DNA of 64,000 nucleotides from Paraburkholderia lacunae (GTDB taxonomy: Bacteria; Pseudomonadota; Gammaproteobacteria; Burkholderiales; Burkholderiaceae), in assembly GCF_003353175.1 (NCBI RefSeq), contig NZ_QHKS01000007.1, forward strand, positions 296,893-360,892. Direction: 5' to 3'. Below the pieces are notes generated by a model. That model made no database searches, was not told the DNA's origin, and worked only from the letters and a program-made list of their open reading frames with translations. The position numbers were made by a program, and so were the translations under genes. This document shows positions 31,648 through 40,795 of the stretch, in pieces. Within the stretch, counting starts at the first letter, position 1. Each line of letters starts with the position of its first letter.

Positions 31648-31925
31648 CAGCGTTTGGCCGCCGCTTGCCGCGGCAAGGTCTGGCGCGGCGTTTTCTCGTC
31701 GTCGTACAGCAGATACTTGCGGCCTTCAACGTGACGGTTGATGGTGGCCCGCACTTCCGCCGCCGTAACATGTTCGGCTACCACCCGCCGCGAAATCTGC
31801 CCCGTCGTGTCGATCCACTCGACGATCCGGCAAGCTCCGCCCCAAGGCTGGCGAATGGGCGCGGAGACGCGGCAGCCGCGCACCTGCATTGGCCGCTCGG
31901 CTACGGTTTCATGTGGCTGTTTCAA
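31647..31925 (-). CDS. Small conserved protein, DUF2866-like
   Basis: The 92-residue protein is of unknown function. I recognise the RVSAPIRQPWGGACRIVEWI segment and the YLLYDDEKTPRQ end as resembling the DUF2866 family of Burkholderia-group proteins; this match is from memory and should be confirmed. It contains no membrane segment. The gene starts with TTG at 31925, with AAGGA about eight bases before it; an in-frame ATG at 31889 is the alternative. Its stop codon (31647-31649) overlaps the end of the 8-bp repeat. It lies 142 bp downstream of radA in the same direction, and converges with the CoA-transferase gene. Confidence 0.68.
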   Translation of the reverse strand: MKQPHETVAERPMQVRGCRVSAPIRQPWGGACRIVEWIDTTGQISRRVVAEHVTAAEVRATINRHVEGRKYLLYDDEKTPRQTLPRQAAAKR

Positions 31926-32066
31926 GGCGCAATCCTTTTTTCGGCATCAGAAGGGAAGCAATCCCTTCAGCTTAGGAAAAAGGAATGTCGGGTAGGTTAC
32001 AGCCAATATGGAGATATTTACCGCGCATTACGCGGCGGACCGCGCCTGCCGCCGCTACAGCCCCGT

Positions 32067-33443
32067 TCATTCGAGCGTGCGAACCCGGTCGATGGCCTGC
32101 TCGATCCTTTCAACCGCAATGACCTGTAAGCCGTCGATCAGCTGCTTCGGCGCATTGGCCTTCGGAATCAGCGCGATTGAGAAACCGAGCTTGGCCGCTT
32201 CCTTCAGACGCTCCTGACCGCGCGGCGACGGCCGGATTTCGCCGGCGAGGCCCACTTCGCCGAACACGACCAGCCCCTTCGGCAACGGTTTGTTTCGCAT
32301 CGACGAATGAATCGCGAGCAGCACGGCCAGGTCGGCGGCGGGTTCGGTAATCTTCACGCCGCCCACCGCGTTCAGGAACACGTCCTGATCGAAGCAGGCG
32401 ATGCCGGCATGCCGGTGCAGCACCGCCAGCAGCATCGCGAGCCGGTTCTGTTCCAGGCCGACGGCTAGCCGCCGCGGATTCGGCGCGTTCGCCGCGTCCA
32501 CCAGCGCCTGCACTTCGACCAGCAGCGGGCGCGTGCCTTCCTGCGTGACCAGCACACACGAGCCCGGAACGGATTGTTCATGCTGCGACAGAAACAGCGC
32601 GGAAGGGTTGGCGACGCCGCGCAGGCCGCGCTCGGTCATCGCGAACACACCGAGTTCGTTGACCGCGCCGAAGCGGTTCTTGATCGCGCGCACCAGCCGG
32701 AACGACGAATGCGTGTCGCCCTCGAAATACAACACCGTATCGACGATGTGCTCCAGCACGCGCGGCCCTGCCAGCGCGCCCTCCTTGGTCACATGGCCGA
32801 CCATGATGATGGTGGTGCCCGACTGCTTGGCGATCCGCGTCAATTGCGCCGCGCACTCGCGCACCTGTGCGACCGAACCGGGCGCGGAGGTCAGAGCGTC
32901 GGAATAGACCGTCTGGATCGAGTCGATCACGGCGACGTCGGGCCGCTGCTCGGCGACAGTCGCCTGGATCTTTTCGAGCTGGATTTCGGCGAGCAACTGC
33001 AGTTCGCTGGCCTTCGAACCGGGCTCGAGCAGCGAGAGCCGCTGCGCGCGCAGCGCAATCTGCGCCGCCGATTCCTCACCGCTGATATAGAGCGCCCGTT
33101 TGTCCGCGGCGATTTCCGCGAGCGATTGCAGCAGCAGCGTCGATTTGCCGATGCCCGGGTCGCCGCCGATCAGCACCACCCCGCCCGGCACCAGACCGCC
33201 GCCCAGCACGCGGTCGAACTCGCTGACGCCGGTTGAAAAACGCGGCACGTCGGTCGCGTCGATATCGGCGAGACGCCGCACCGGCGCGCTTTTCGCGAGC
33301 GACTGGAAGCGATGGTTGGAGGGCGCTTCCGCCACCGATTCGACCAGCGTGTTCCACGCATTGCATGAAGGGCACTGCCCGGCCCACTTCGGCGATTGCC
33401 CGCCGCATTCACTGCAGATGTACAACGTCTTCTGTTTAGCCAC
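32067..33443 (-). CDS. radA: DNA repair protein RadA
   Basis: RadA is a hexameric ATPase that promotes branch migration in RecA-mediated recombination. The 458-residue protein has a C4 zinc finger at the N-terminus (CSECGGQSPKWAGQCPSC, about 10-27), a RecA-like ATPase with Walker A GGDPGIGKST near 93-102, the RadA-specific KNRFGAVNE motif near 255, and a C-terminal Lon-protease-like domain. Length matches the family. alr lies 75 bp upstream in the same direction, so the two may be co-transcribed. Confidence 0.96.
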   Translation of the reverse strand: MAKQKTLYICSECGGQSPKWAGQCPSCNAWNTLVESVAEAPSNHRFQSLAKSAPVRRLADIDATDVPRFSTGVSEFDRVLGGGLVPGGVVLIGGDPGIGKSTLLLQSLAEIAADKRALYISGEESAAQIALRAQRLSLLEPGSKASELQLLAEIQLEKIQATVAEQRPDVAVIDSIQTVYSDALTSAPGSVAQVRECAAQLTRIAKQSGTTIIMVGHVTKEGALAGPRVLEHIVDTVLYFEGDTHSSFRLVRAIKNRFGAVNELGVFAMTERGLRGVANPSALFLSQHEQSVPGSCVLVTQEGTRPLLVEVQALVDAANAPNPRRLAVGLEQNRLAMLLAVLHRHAGIACFDQDVFLNAVGGVKITEPAADLAVLLAIHSSMRNKPLPKGLVVFGEVGLAGEIRPSPRGQERLKEAAKLGFSIALIPKANAPKQLIDGLQVIAVERIEQAIDRVRTLE

Positions 33444-33518
33444 GCGCCCTTGCCTGTTGTTGCTGTTCTATTGGAGATCCGGCTGATCAGGCCGTGAGCC
33501 CGCCGATCGCTTCCGTGC

Positions 33519-34589
33519 TTACTCGGCGCGCACCGGTACGCGCGGCGCCACCGCGCACATCAGCTCGTAGCCGATCGTGCCGCACGCTTGCGCGACGTCG
33601 TCGATCGGCAGCGACGTGCCCCACAATTCGACGCGCGAGCCGACGTTGGCCGTCGGGATCGGCGTCAGGTCGACGGTCAGCATGTCCATCGAAACGCGCC
33701 CGACGAGCCGCGTCAGCACCCCGTCGACGATCGCCGGCGTGCCTTCCGGCGCGATCCGCGGATAGCCGTCCGCGTAACCGCAGGCGACCACGCCGATGCG
33801 CATCGGCCCGCGCGCCTTGAACGACGAACCGTAGCCGACCGTCTGGCCTTCGGCGATGGTCTGCACGGCGATCAGTTCGGAGGCGAGCGTCATGGCCGGT
33901 TGCAGACCGGTGTCTGCGATCGCGGCGTTCACGCCGGACGGCGACGCGCCGTACAGAATGATGCCCGGACGCACCCAGTCGAAGTGCGCGGCGGGATGCC
34001 ACAGCGTCGCCGCCGAATTCGCGAGGCTGCGCGCACCTGCGATGCCTTGCGCGCCGCGTTCGAACGCTTCCATCTGAACGGCGATGCCGCGTTCGCTGTC
34101 GGCATCCGAGAAATGGGTCATCAACGTGATCTGGCCGACACCCTGACAGGCACGCGCGCGCTCCCAGGCGGCACGGAATTTTTCCGGCACGTAACCGAGG
34201 CGGTTCATGCCGCTGTTCATCTTCAGTTGAATGTTGACGGGCTTGGACAGACGCGCCATTTCCAGCATCCGCAGCTGTTCGTCCGAGTGCAGCGCCGTGG
34301 TCAGGCTATAGCGGTCGATCACGTCGATATCGGTCGGACGGAAAAAGCCCTCGAGCAACAAAATTGGCCCGGCCCATCCCAATTCACGCAACTTCACGGC
34401 TTCTTCGAGGTCCAGCAAGCCAAAGCCGTCGGTTGCGCGCAGTCCGGGGAACGCGCGTGCGAGGCCGTGTCCGTAGGCGTTTGCCTTGACGACGGCCCAA
34501 ATCTTCGATTTTGGTGCGTAGCGACGGGCGACGGCGAGATTATTGGCGAGTGCGGCGGTATGGATCGTGGCTGAGAGGGGGCGCGGCAT
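33519..34589 (-). CDS. alr: Alanine racemase
   Basis: The enzyme interconverts L- and D-alanine for peptidoglycan using PLP. The 356-residue protein has the PLP-binding [12 protein letters not shown] with Lys35, and the catalytic tyrosine in CGYADGYPR (about 251-259). The C-terminal beta-domain is complete. The start at 34589 ([18 protein letters not shown]) fits the family. It stands 75 bp upstream of radA and is divergent from lplT. It may be the biosynthetic Alr or the catabolic DadX; no dad genes are nearby, so Alr is preferred. Confidence 0.94.
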   Translation of the reverse strand: MPRPLSATIHTAALANNLAVARRYAPKSKIWAVVKANAYGHGLARAFPGLRATDGFGLLDLEEAVKLRELGWAGPILLLEGFFRPTDIDVIDRYSLTTALHSDEQLRMLEMARLSKPVNIQLKMNSGMNRLGYVPEKFRAAWERARACQGVGQITLMTHFSDADSERGIAVQMEAFERGAQGIAGARSLANSAATLWHPAAHFDWVRPGIILYGASPSGVNAAIADTGLQPAMTLASELIAVQTIAEGQTVGYGSSFKARGPMRIGVVACGYADGYPRIAPEGTPAIVDGVLTRLVGRVSMDMLTVDLTPIPTANVGSRVELWGTSLPIDDVAQACGTIGYELMCAVAPRVPVRAE

Positions 34590-34807
34590 GGGAAATTTTC
34601 GTAAAGACGCTTGCGAATCAGCAGCTTACAGGGCGTTTTCAGCGCTCGGCAGCCCGCTGGGCGGTGCAGTCAAGGATTTTGCTAGTCCGAATCCAGCTAT
34701 TTTCGTGATATAAAGCCGTGCGCACAACCCATTTCGAACGGCATAAGCCCGGACGCCTCTCCCACGGCCGGGGCGGACAGACCGCAGCGAGGACAGCATC
34801 GCATCAG

Positions 34808-36115
34808 ATGAAAAAAGGTTTTTACACCATCATGGCCGCGCAATTTTTTTCGTCGCTGGCCGACAATGCGCTTCTGATCGCTGCTATCGCACTGCTGAAA
34901 GATCTTCACGCCCCAAACTGGATGACGCCGCTGCTCAAGTTGTTTTTTGTGCTGTCGTACGTCGTTCTGGCCGCCTTCGTGGGCGCTTTCGCCGACTCGC
35001 GTCCGAAAGGACGCGTGATGTTCATCACCAATACCATCAAGGTGGTCGGCTGCGTCACGATGCTCATCGGCGCGCATCCGTTACTCGCGTATGGCATCGT
35101 CGGCTTTGGCGCGGCGGCCTACTCGCCCGCGAAATACGGGATTCTCACCGAACTGCTGCCGCCTGAGCGGCTGGTCGCCGCGAACGGCTGGATCGAAGGC
35201 ACCACGGTCGGCTCGATCATTCTCGGCACTGTGCTCGGCGGCGCCCTGATCAGTCCGCACATCGCAGCGCCGATCCTGAAGCACCACATTCCCACCGTCC
35301 ACACGCCCGCCGAAGCAGCGATGCTGGTGATCATGGGGATCTACGTGATCGCCGCGCTGTTCAATCTGCGCATTCCCGACACCGGCGCGCGTTATCCGAA
35401 ACAGGAACGCGGCCCGATCAAGCTCATCACCGATTTCGCCGATTGTTTCCTCGTGCTGTGGCGCGACAAACTCGGCCAGATTTCGCTCGCCGTCACCACG
35501 CTGTTCTGGGGCGCCGGTGCGACGCTGCAATTCATCGTCCTGAAGTGGGCCGAGGTGTCGCTCAACATGTCGCTGTCGGAAGCCGCGATCCTGCAGGCGG
35601 TGGTGGCCGTGGGCGTGGCGGCCGGCGCGATCTTCGCGGCCTCGCGCGTGCCGCTGAAGAAGTCGCTCTCAGTGCTGCCGGTCGGCATCATGATGGGCAT
35701 CGCCGTGATGCTGATGGCGTTCTACACGCGCGACCTGTTCCCCGCGCATTGGGGCCTCTACTTCGGCCGCATGCACGTGCCCGGCTATCTGATCGTCGCG
35801 TATATCTTCCTGATGGTCGTCGGCGGTTTGTCCGGTTTTTTTGTCGTACCGATGAATGCGCTGCTCCAGCATCGCGGCCACGTGCTGCTGTCGGCGGGCC
35901 ACTCGATCGCCGTGCAGAACTTCAACGAGAATCTCTCGGTGCTCGTGATGCTGTGCCTGTACGCGGTGCTGGTGTGGCTCGACGTGCCGGTCACGACGGT
36001 GATCGTGCTGTTCGGCACGTTCGTCTGCCTGATGATGTGGCTCGTGATGCGGCGCCACCAGGCGAATCAGCGCGCGTTCGATTCGGTCGCGCTGATCGGC
36101 GAAGTCAAGCACTGA
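34808..36115 (+). CDS. lplT: Lysophospholipid transporter
   Basis: LplT flips lysophosphatidylethanolamine across the inner membrane for re-acylation. The 435-residue protein is a 12-helix MFS permease beginning MKKGFYTIMAAQFFSSLADN, with the FVGAFADSRPKGRVMF loop between helices 2 and 3. I use the ATG at 34808 because it begins the first helix region; 30 upstream codons in the frame are not protein-like. In enterobacteria lplT is adjacent to aas (the acyltransferase); here no aas is present, and thiD follows 55 bp downstream. The call is from sequence similarity to the family. Confidence 0.86.
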   Translation: MKKGFYTIMAAQFFSSLADNALLIAAIALLKDLHAPNWMTPLLKLFFVLSYVVLAAFVGAFADSRPKGRVMFITNTIKVVGCVTMLIGAHPLLAYGIVGFGAAAYSPAKYGILTELLPPERLVAANGWIEGTTVGSIILGTVLGGALISPHIAAPILKHHIPTVHTPAEAAMLVIMGIYVIAALFNLRIPDTGARYPKQERGPIKLITDFADCFLVLWRDKLGQISLAVTTLFWGAGATLQFIVLKWAEVSLNMSLSEAAILQAVVAVGVAAGAIFAASRVPLKKSLSVLPVGIMMGIAVMLMAFYTRDLFPAHWGLYFGRMHVPGYLIVAYIFLMVVGGLSGFFVVPMNALLQHRGHVLLSAGHSIAVQNFNENLSVLVMLCLYAVLVWLDVPVTTVIVLFGTFVCLMMWLVMRRHQANQRAFDSVALIGEVKH

Positions 36116-36170
36116 CCAGCGGCGGCCTGCAAGCGCCATCCCGCGCGCCTTCTCCTATTTCCGCCTTGCC

Positions 36171-36977
36171 ATGACTCAACCGATTCCCAACGTGCTGACG
36201 ATCGCCGGTTCCGATTCCGGCGGCGGCGCCGGCATTCAGGCCGACCTGAAGGCGTTCTCCGCGCTCGGCGCCTATGGCGCGAGTGTGATCACCGCACTGA
36301 CCGCGCAGAACACGCGCGGCGTCACGGCGATTCATACGCCGGAACCGGCCTTCGTCACCGCGCAGCTCGATGCGGTGTTCGACGACATCCGTATCGACGC
36401 CGTGAAGATCGGCATGCTCGCGAACGCGGCGATCGCGCGCGCGGTGGCCGACGCGTTGCGCCGGCACAAGCCGAAGCACATCGTGCTCGACACAGTCATG
36501 ATTTCGAAGAGCAATCACGCGTTGCTGCTGCCGGATGCGGTCGCCGCGGTGCGTGAGGAATTGCTGCCGCTCGCCGATCTGCTGACGCCGAATCTGCCGG
36601 AAGCCGCCGCCTTGCTTGGCGTGGCAGCCGCGACGGATGAGGCCGGCATGGTCGCGCAAGGCGAAGCGCTGCGTGCGCTCGGCGCGCGCGCGGTGCTGAT
36701 GAAAGGCGGTCATCTGAGTGCGCCGGATAGTCCCGACTGGCTCGTGCAGGACAGCGGCACGCTGCGTCTCGGCGGTCCGCGCGTGCCGGTGAAGAACACG
36801 CATGGGACAGGCTGCACGCTGTCGTCGGCGATTGCCGCGCTGATTCCGCAACGCGACGATCTGGCGAGCGCCGTCGCCGATGCGAAGCGGTATCTGACCG
36901 GCGCGCTGCAAGCGAGCGACCGGCTCGAGGTCGGCAGCGGCGTCGGGCCGGTGCATCATTTTTATCGGTGGTGGTGA
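36171..36977 (+). CDS. thiD: Hydroxymethylpyrimidine/phosphomethylpyrimidine kinase
   Basis: ThiD phosphorylates HMP and HMP-phosphate to HMP-diphosphate for thiamine synthesis. The 268-residue ribokinase-family protein has the GSDSGGGAGIQADLKAFSAL substrate loop at the N-terminus (about 14-33), LTPNLPEAAALLG near 140, and the catalytic/anion-hole NTHGTGCTLSSAIAA near 209-223. No riboswitch is visible in the 55 bp upstream. It is adjacent to lplT in the same direction and ends 78 bp from the converging DUF1853 gene. Confidence 0.94.
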   Translation: MTQPIPNVLTIAGSDSGGGAGIQADLKAFSALGAYGASVITALTAQNTRGVTAIHTPEPAFVTAQLDAVFDDIRIDAVKIGMLANAAIARAVADALRRHKPKHIVLDTVMISKSNHALLLPDAVAAVREELLPLADLLTPNLPEAAALLGVAAATDEAGMVAQGEALRALGARAVLMKGGHLSAPDSPDWLVQDSGTLRLGGPRVPVKNTHGTGCTLSSAIAALIPQRDDLASAVADAKRYLTGALQASDRLEVGSGVGPVHHFYRWW

Positions 36978-37055
36978 GGTGGTGAAGCGGAACTGTCTGC
37001 GGCTTGGCACCCAGGCCTTACCCCCTCGACTCCCGCTGACTCCCCTCGACTCCCG

Positions 37056-38057
37056 CTACTGCCGCGCGTAGGCCTGCGCCTGTTGCGGCCAGTCGTCCGG
37101 GACGATGAACCCGCGTGAGCGTTCAAGCCAGTTGCGCGCGCCGTCATTGGCGAACGCCGCAACCATCGCCGGTCCCTGTTGATGTGAAACTTGCTCAGCG
37201 AGCGTCCGCGCATCGACACAAGCGATCTCCGCCTGCTCCTCAGCAGCAGGCTCATGCCGCCTCGGCGCGAGCCACTCCAGACGCGGCAGCGCGCGCCACG
37301 CCCATGCATGCGCGGCGGCAAAAGCCGGCCAATCGCCACGGGTCACCCACCAGCCGCGTCCGTGTGAAGGATCGAGCACGGCCGGATCCGTCGGCGACTC
37401 GCCATGCCGGTAAAACAGCCAGCCTTTGACGAACATCTGCGGCGTCCACGAGCCTCCATAGCCGAGCGACGCGAATTCTTCGCGTGCGCTCAGCGGCAGC
37501 TGATGATTCAGCAAATGCGCGAGCTTCAGATCAAAACGATCCCTCAGATTCGGGCCGACGTAATCCGCCAGTTGCCCGCGACCGTCGCCGGCATGCAGAT
37601 AGCACTTCACCGCCAATTCCCAGTGCAGTCGCGCGCCCTGGTTCGTCTGCACCAGAAAATCGCATTCGCCGAGCGTGACGCCGGCGCGCCGCAGCGGCAC
37701 GCCGGCCGCGACCAGCCGCGCCGCGGGCCCATGCCGCAGAAACCACGCGAGCAGACGTTCGGCGTAGCGGCCAAGGCGCGTGATGCGCGTCGCGGCGAGG
37801 TCGCGTTGCAGTTCGGCCGGATCGGTGTCGAGCGCGCGCAACCAGTCGATCGTCGCACAGGCCTCCTGCGGCGTGTCGAACGGCGTGGCCAGTGCCCCCG
37901 CCGGTGGTTGCGCCCGCAACAAATCGGAGCTCAGCAACAGCCACGCCAGATCGCGCACCGCCGGGACGCGCAAGGTGTCGAGGAGCGTCTCGAGTAGCGC
38001 GGCAGGTGTGCCGGGCGCTGCGAAGGCCGCCGACGCCGTCGGCCCGGTGGCCGCCAT
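37056..38057 (-). CDS. DUF1853 family protein
   Basis: The 333-residue protein resembles the DUF1853 family, of unknown function. The central block contains Glu100, then LGECDFLVQ with Asp133, then HWELAVKCYLH with Glu147 and Lys151. That order of acidic residues and lysine on adjacent strands resembles a PD-(D/E)XK nuclease core, although ExxxK replaces the classic ExK. LAHLLNHQLPLSA and the TPQMFVKGWLFY block are also typical. The ATG (38055-38057) overlaps the stop of the UDG gene by one base (TGATG), so the two are translationally coupled in the tsaB-rimI-UDG operon. No membrane segment or signal is seen. A DNA-related role is inference only. Confidence 0.85.
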   Translation of the reverse strand: MAATGPTASAAFAAPGTPAALLETLLDTLRVPAVRDLAWLLLSSDLLRAQPPAGALATPFDTPQEACATIDWLRALDTDPAELQRDLAATRITRLGRYAERLLAWFLRHGPAARLVAAGVPLRRAGVTLGECDFLVQTNQGARLHWELAVKCYLHAGDGRGQLADYVGPNLRDRFDLKLAHLLNHQLPLSAREEFASLGYGGSWTPQMFVKGWLFYRHGESPTDPAVLDPSHGRGWWVTRGDWPAFAAAHAWAWRALPRLEWLAPRRHEPAAEEQAEIACVDARTLAEQVSHQQGPAMVAAFANDGARNWLERSRGFIVPDDWPQQAQAYARQ

Positions 38058-39241
38058 CACTTCGCTTCGTGCGAAGCTGTGCCGCCCGCCTTGCGCCACG
38101 TATCGTGCGCGAGGCACAAGTCGGCCCAGGCCTTTGCCTTGTCGGGCAGGCTGCGCAACAGATAAGCCGGGTGATACGTGACGATGACCGGCACCCCTTC
38201 GTATTCGTGCACGCGGCCGCGCAGCGACGAAATGCTCGCGTCGGTCTTCAGCAGACTCTGCGCGGCGAAGCGGCCGAGCGCGACAATCAGCTTCGGCTTG
38301 ACCAGTGCGACCTGGCGTTGCAGATAGGGCTCGCAACGCGCGACTTCATCGGGCTCGGGATTGCGGTTGCCGGGCGGCCGGCACTTGATCACATTGGCGA
38401 TATAGACGTTGGTGTCGCGCGCGAGGGTCAGCGCACGCAGCATGTTGTCGAGCAGCTTGCCGGCCTGGCCGACAAACGGCTCGCCCAGGCGATCTTCGTT
38501 CTCGCCGGGCGCTTCACCGATCAGCATCCAGTCGGCGTTGCGATCGCCGACGCCGAACACCGTCTTCGTGCGTTTCTCGCACAGACGACAGCGTTCGCAG
38601 CCGGCGACGCGATCGCTCAACGCGTCCCAGTCGAGCAGATGGATCGGCAGCGCTTCCGGCGTTTCGCGGCGCGGCTCGGCGCTCGCGGGGCCAGACTCAT
38701 GGGCCGGCAGATCGTCGAACCACGCGAAATCGTCGTCGGACGGTGCTTCGCCAAACGAGGATGGCGGCGTTTGCCGTGCCGGCTCGCTACGTTGCGCAGG
38801 CGAACGATGCTCGTCCGGCTCGCGCGCAGGCGCTGGCTGCCGCGGTTCGCTCGTGCGCATCGACGCTGATTGCCCGCTGCCGGGCTGTGTCTGGCGGGAC
38901 TGCGGCGCTTCGCTTGCGCGCATCGCCGGGCGCTGCTCATCGTGCGAACGCGCCGTTGCCTGCTGCGAGCCTGGCTGCCGATCATCTCGCTCTGCACGGC
39001 CGGCCGGCGACGTTGACGGCGCCGTTACTCCCGGGTCCGCAGCCAGCGGCTCTTCGCGACGCGCGCCTGCGTCCGCGGCGCCGGCCTCGCCCGGCCGCGC
39101 ATGACTGGTCTGCGCGTCCGAAGCAAGCTCGACAGCCTCGGCGGACGCGACCACCGCCATTCCTCGACGTACCCACAGCGGCGCGAGTCCGAACTCTTCC
39201 AGTACCGATTCATGCAGCGCCATCTGCGCCCTCCCTGGCAA
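38057..39241 (-). CDS. Family 4-type uracil-DNA glycosylase with long disordered insert
   Basis: The C-terminal half (about 205-394) is a family 4/5-type UDG that removes uracil from DNA: CERCRLCEKRTKTVFG carries cysteine ligands of the Fe-S cluster, followed by GEAPGENEDRLGEPFVGQAGKLLD (motif A), the ANVIKCRPPGNRNP block, and the C-terminal VTYHPAYLLR (motif B). A short N-terminal segment (ALHESVLEEFGLAPLWVRR, about 7-25) resembles those in other Burkholderiaceae proteins. Residues about 45-200 are low-complexity, rich in Arg, Gln, Ser, Pro and Ala, and probably disordered. Start may be 39241 or the in-frame ATG at 39223; either overlaps the end of rimI. The stop overlaps DUF1853. Confidence 0.92.
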   Translation of the reverse strand: MPGRAQMALHESVLEEFGLAPLWVRRGMAVVASAEAVELASDAQTSHARPGEAGAADAGARREEPLAADPGVTAPSTSPAGRAERDDRQPGSQQATARSHDEQRPAMRASEAPQSRQTQPGSGQSASMRTSEPRQPAPAREPDEHRSPAQRSEPARQTPPSSFGEAPSDDDFAWFDDLPAHESGPASAEPRRETPEALPIHLLDWDALSDRVAGCERCRLCEKRTKTVFGVGDRNADWMLIGEAPGENEDRLGEPFVGQAGKLLDNMLRALTLARDTNVYIANVIKCRPPGNRNPEPDEVARCEPYLQRQVALVKPKLIVALGRFAAQSLLKTDASISSLRGRVHEYEGVPVIVTYHPAYLLRSLPDKAKAWADLCLAHDTWRKAGGTASHEAK

Positions 39242-39704
39242 ACGAATAACGCATCACGATGGCGTCCTCCCGACTGCGATGCCGCGCCGGATAATAGTTT
39301 TTGCGCCGGCCGATCGACGCAAACCCAAAGCGTTCGTAAAGCCGGATCGCCCGATGGTTGGACGGCCGCACTTCGAGCAGCAGGCCGTCGAGCTTTTCGG
39401 CGCGCGTGATGCGCACCGCTTCTCGCAACAGCGCGAGCCCGGCGCCGGCGCCTTGCGCGGCCGGCGTCACGCACAAATTGAGCAGGTGCATTTCATCGAC
39501 AACCGGCATCAATACGCAATAGCCGATCAGCGCGCCCGTCACATGCCGCAGACAAACGCCGAAATAGCCGTTGCGCAGCGAATCGCCGAAATTGCCGCGA
39601 CTCCAGGGAAATTCGTAAGCGATCTTTTCGATTGCGGCAACCTCGTCCAGGTCGCCTTCGGTCATCGGCGACATGTAGCGGTCCGCGAGCAACACCCCGC
39701 TCAT
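39210..39704 (-). CDS. rimI: Ribosomal protein S18 alanine N-acetyltransferase
   Basis: RimI acetylates the N-terminus of ribosomal protein S18. The 164-residue GNAT protein has the acetyl-CoA loop in the LCVTPAAQGAGAGLALLREA segment (about 76-95) and the LLEVRPSNHRAIRLYERFGF block with the conserved Asn and Tyr near 109-128. It overlaps tsaB by four bases (ATGA at 39701-39704), and the glycosylase start overlaps its 3' end. The tsaB-rimI pairing is widespread, so the name is well supported. Acetylation targets other than S18 cannot be excluded. Confidence 0.92.
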   Translation of the reverse strand: MSGVLLADRYMSPMTEGDLDEVAAIEKIAYEFPWSRGNFGDSLRNGYFGVCLRHVTGALIGYCVLMPVVDEMHLLNLCVTPAAQGAGAGLALLREAVRITRAEKLDGLLLEVRPSNHRAIRLYERFGFASIGRRKNYYPARHRSREDAIVMRYSFAREGADGAA

Positions 39705-40498
39705 CGCTGGCCCTCGCCCTGATGCGTGCGGTGCGCCGCCTGCGCGGCCAATTCGGCCTTGGCGGCTTTTTCAGCGACGCGTTCCGCCATGGTTTGGGCA
39801 ACTTTATCGCGCACATATTCCGGCGCGGCCTGGTCGGCGGGCACCGTGCGGCCGGCGCGGAATGCGCGTAGCGCCGCGTATGCGATGGGCAACGCATGCG
39901 GCAGCGCTTCGCCATCGACTGTCCGGGCAGCAGCGACGGCGGGCAGCCGCGCGCCGAAGGCTGCGGCGGCGTTGCCTGCCAGCGTAAACGGCACGCCGGG
40001 CAAGACGAGGCGCTCGGGGGTATCGAGCGAAGCCGGTAGGAGCGTTCGCCACTCGCCCTGGGTCTCGTCCCACGCATAGTCGGCCCAATAGATTTCTTCC
40101 ATGCGGGCGTCGAGCGCGGCGAGCACGCGAAGCGCCAAAGGATCGTGCAGACGGGCGCTTTCCGCGCACGCGAGCAAGGTGCCGACCGGCACGACCGGCA
40201 GGTTCAGGCCGAACGCGAGGCCCTGGGCGACACCGGTGGCCGTACGAAGCCCTGTGAACGAACCGGGCCCGGAGCCGAAGGCGATGGCATTGCAATCGGC
40301 CAGTTGCAAACCGGCCTCATCGAAGAGTTCGCGAATCGCCGGCAGCAGGCGCGTGCTGGAAACCGCGCCGGTTTGCTCATGACGGACCCAGATGCGGGGT
40401 TCAGGGGCGGTGTGGGCCGATGATTCGCCAGTGGCGAGAAGCGCTACCGAGCAGAATTCGGTCGATGTATCGAGGGCAAGAAGTACTGTTTGAGTCAT
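39701..40498 (-). CDS. tsaB: tRNA threonylcarbamoyladenosine biosynthesis protein TsaB
   Basis: TsaB partners with TsaD and TsaE in making t6A37 in tRNAs that read ANN codons. The 265-residue protein has the ASKHA-like N-terminus VLLALDTSTEFCSVALL (about 5-21) and the GSGPGSFTGLRTATGVAQGL segment near 75-94 that contacts TsaD. I use the ATG at 40498 (MTQTVLLALDTSTEF); the 57 upstream codons are not coding. It is the first gene of the overlapping tsaB-rimI-UDG-DUF1853 set, divergent from the acyl-CoA-binding protein. Confidence 0.94.
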   Translation of the reverse strand: MTQTVLLALDTSTEFCSVALLATGESSAHTAPEPRIWVRHEQTGAVSSTRLLPAIRELFDEAGLQLADCNAIAFGSGPGSFTGLRTATGVAQGLAFGLNLPVVPVGTLLACAESARLHDPLALRVLAALDARMEEIYWADYAWDETQGEWRTLLPASLDTPERLVLPGVPFTLAGNAAAAFGARLPAVAAARTVDGEALPHALPIAYAALRAFRAGRTVPADQAAPEYVRDKVAQTMAERVAEKAAKAELAAQAAHRTHQGEGQR

Positions 40499-40795
40499 GA
40501 CGCGTATTGTAATCGGGTAATCGGCACCGCACGGGGGCATGGGGTTTTGGTTCTTTCCGCCCGCGCGGCGCTGTGGGTTTGTACGTCCGCGGCGTTGGAC
40601 GTTCTTTGTTCTGCTCGCCTTTGGCCTATCGACCATAACGCCGCACGGCAAAAACAAAAACCCGGACAAAAACCCGAAACCGTTTGGAATAACCCCTCAG
40701 CCCCGCGGCGGCAGCCAATTGTTATGATGACCGGCCAAGCTTGGAACCCAGCGAAAACCAGCCGAACCCACCCCTGCCCGGAGGGCAAAATCACA

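Noticed and set aside
36978..37055. Thiamine riboswitch near thiD
   Set aside because: I looked both before and after thiD and saw no structure resembling a TPP element; the upstream gap is only 55 bp.
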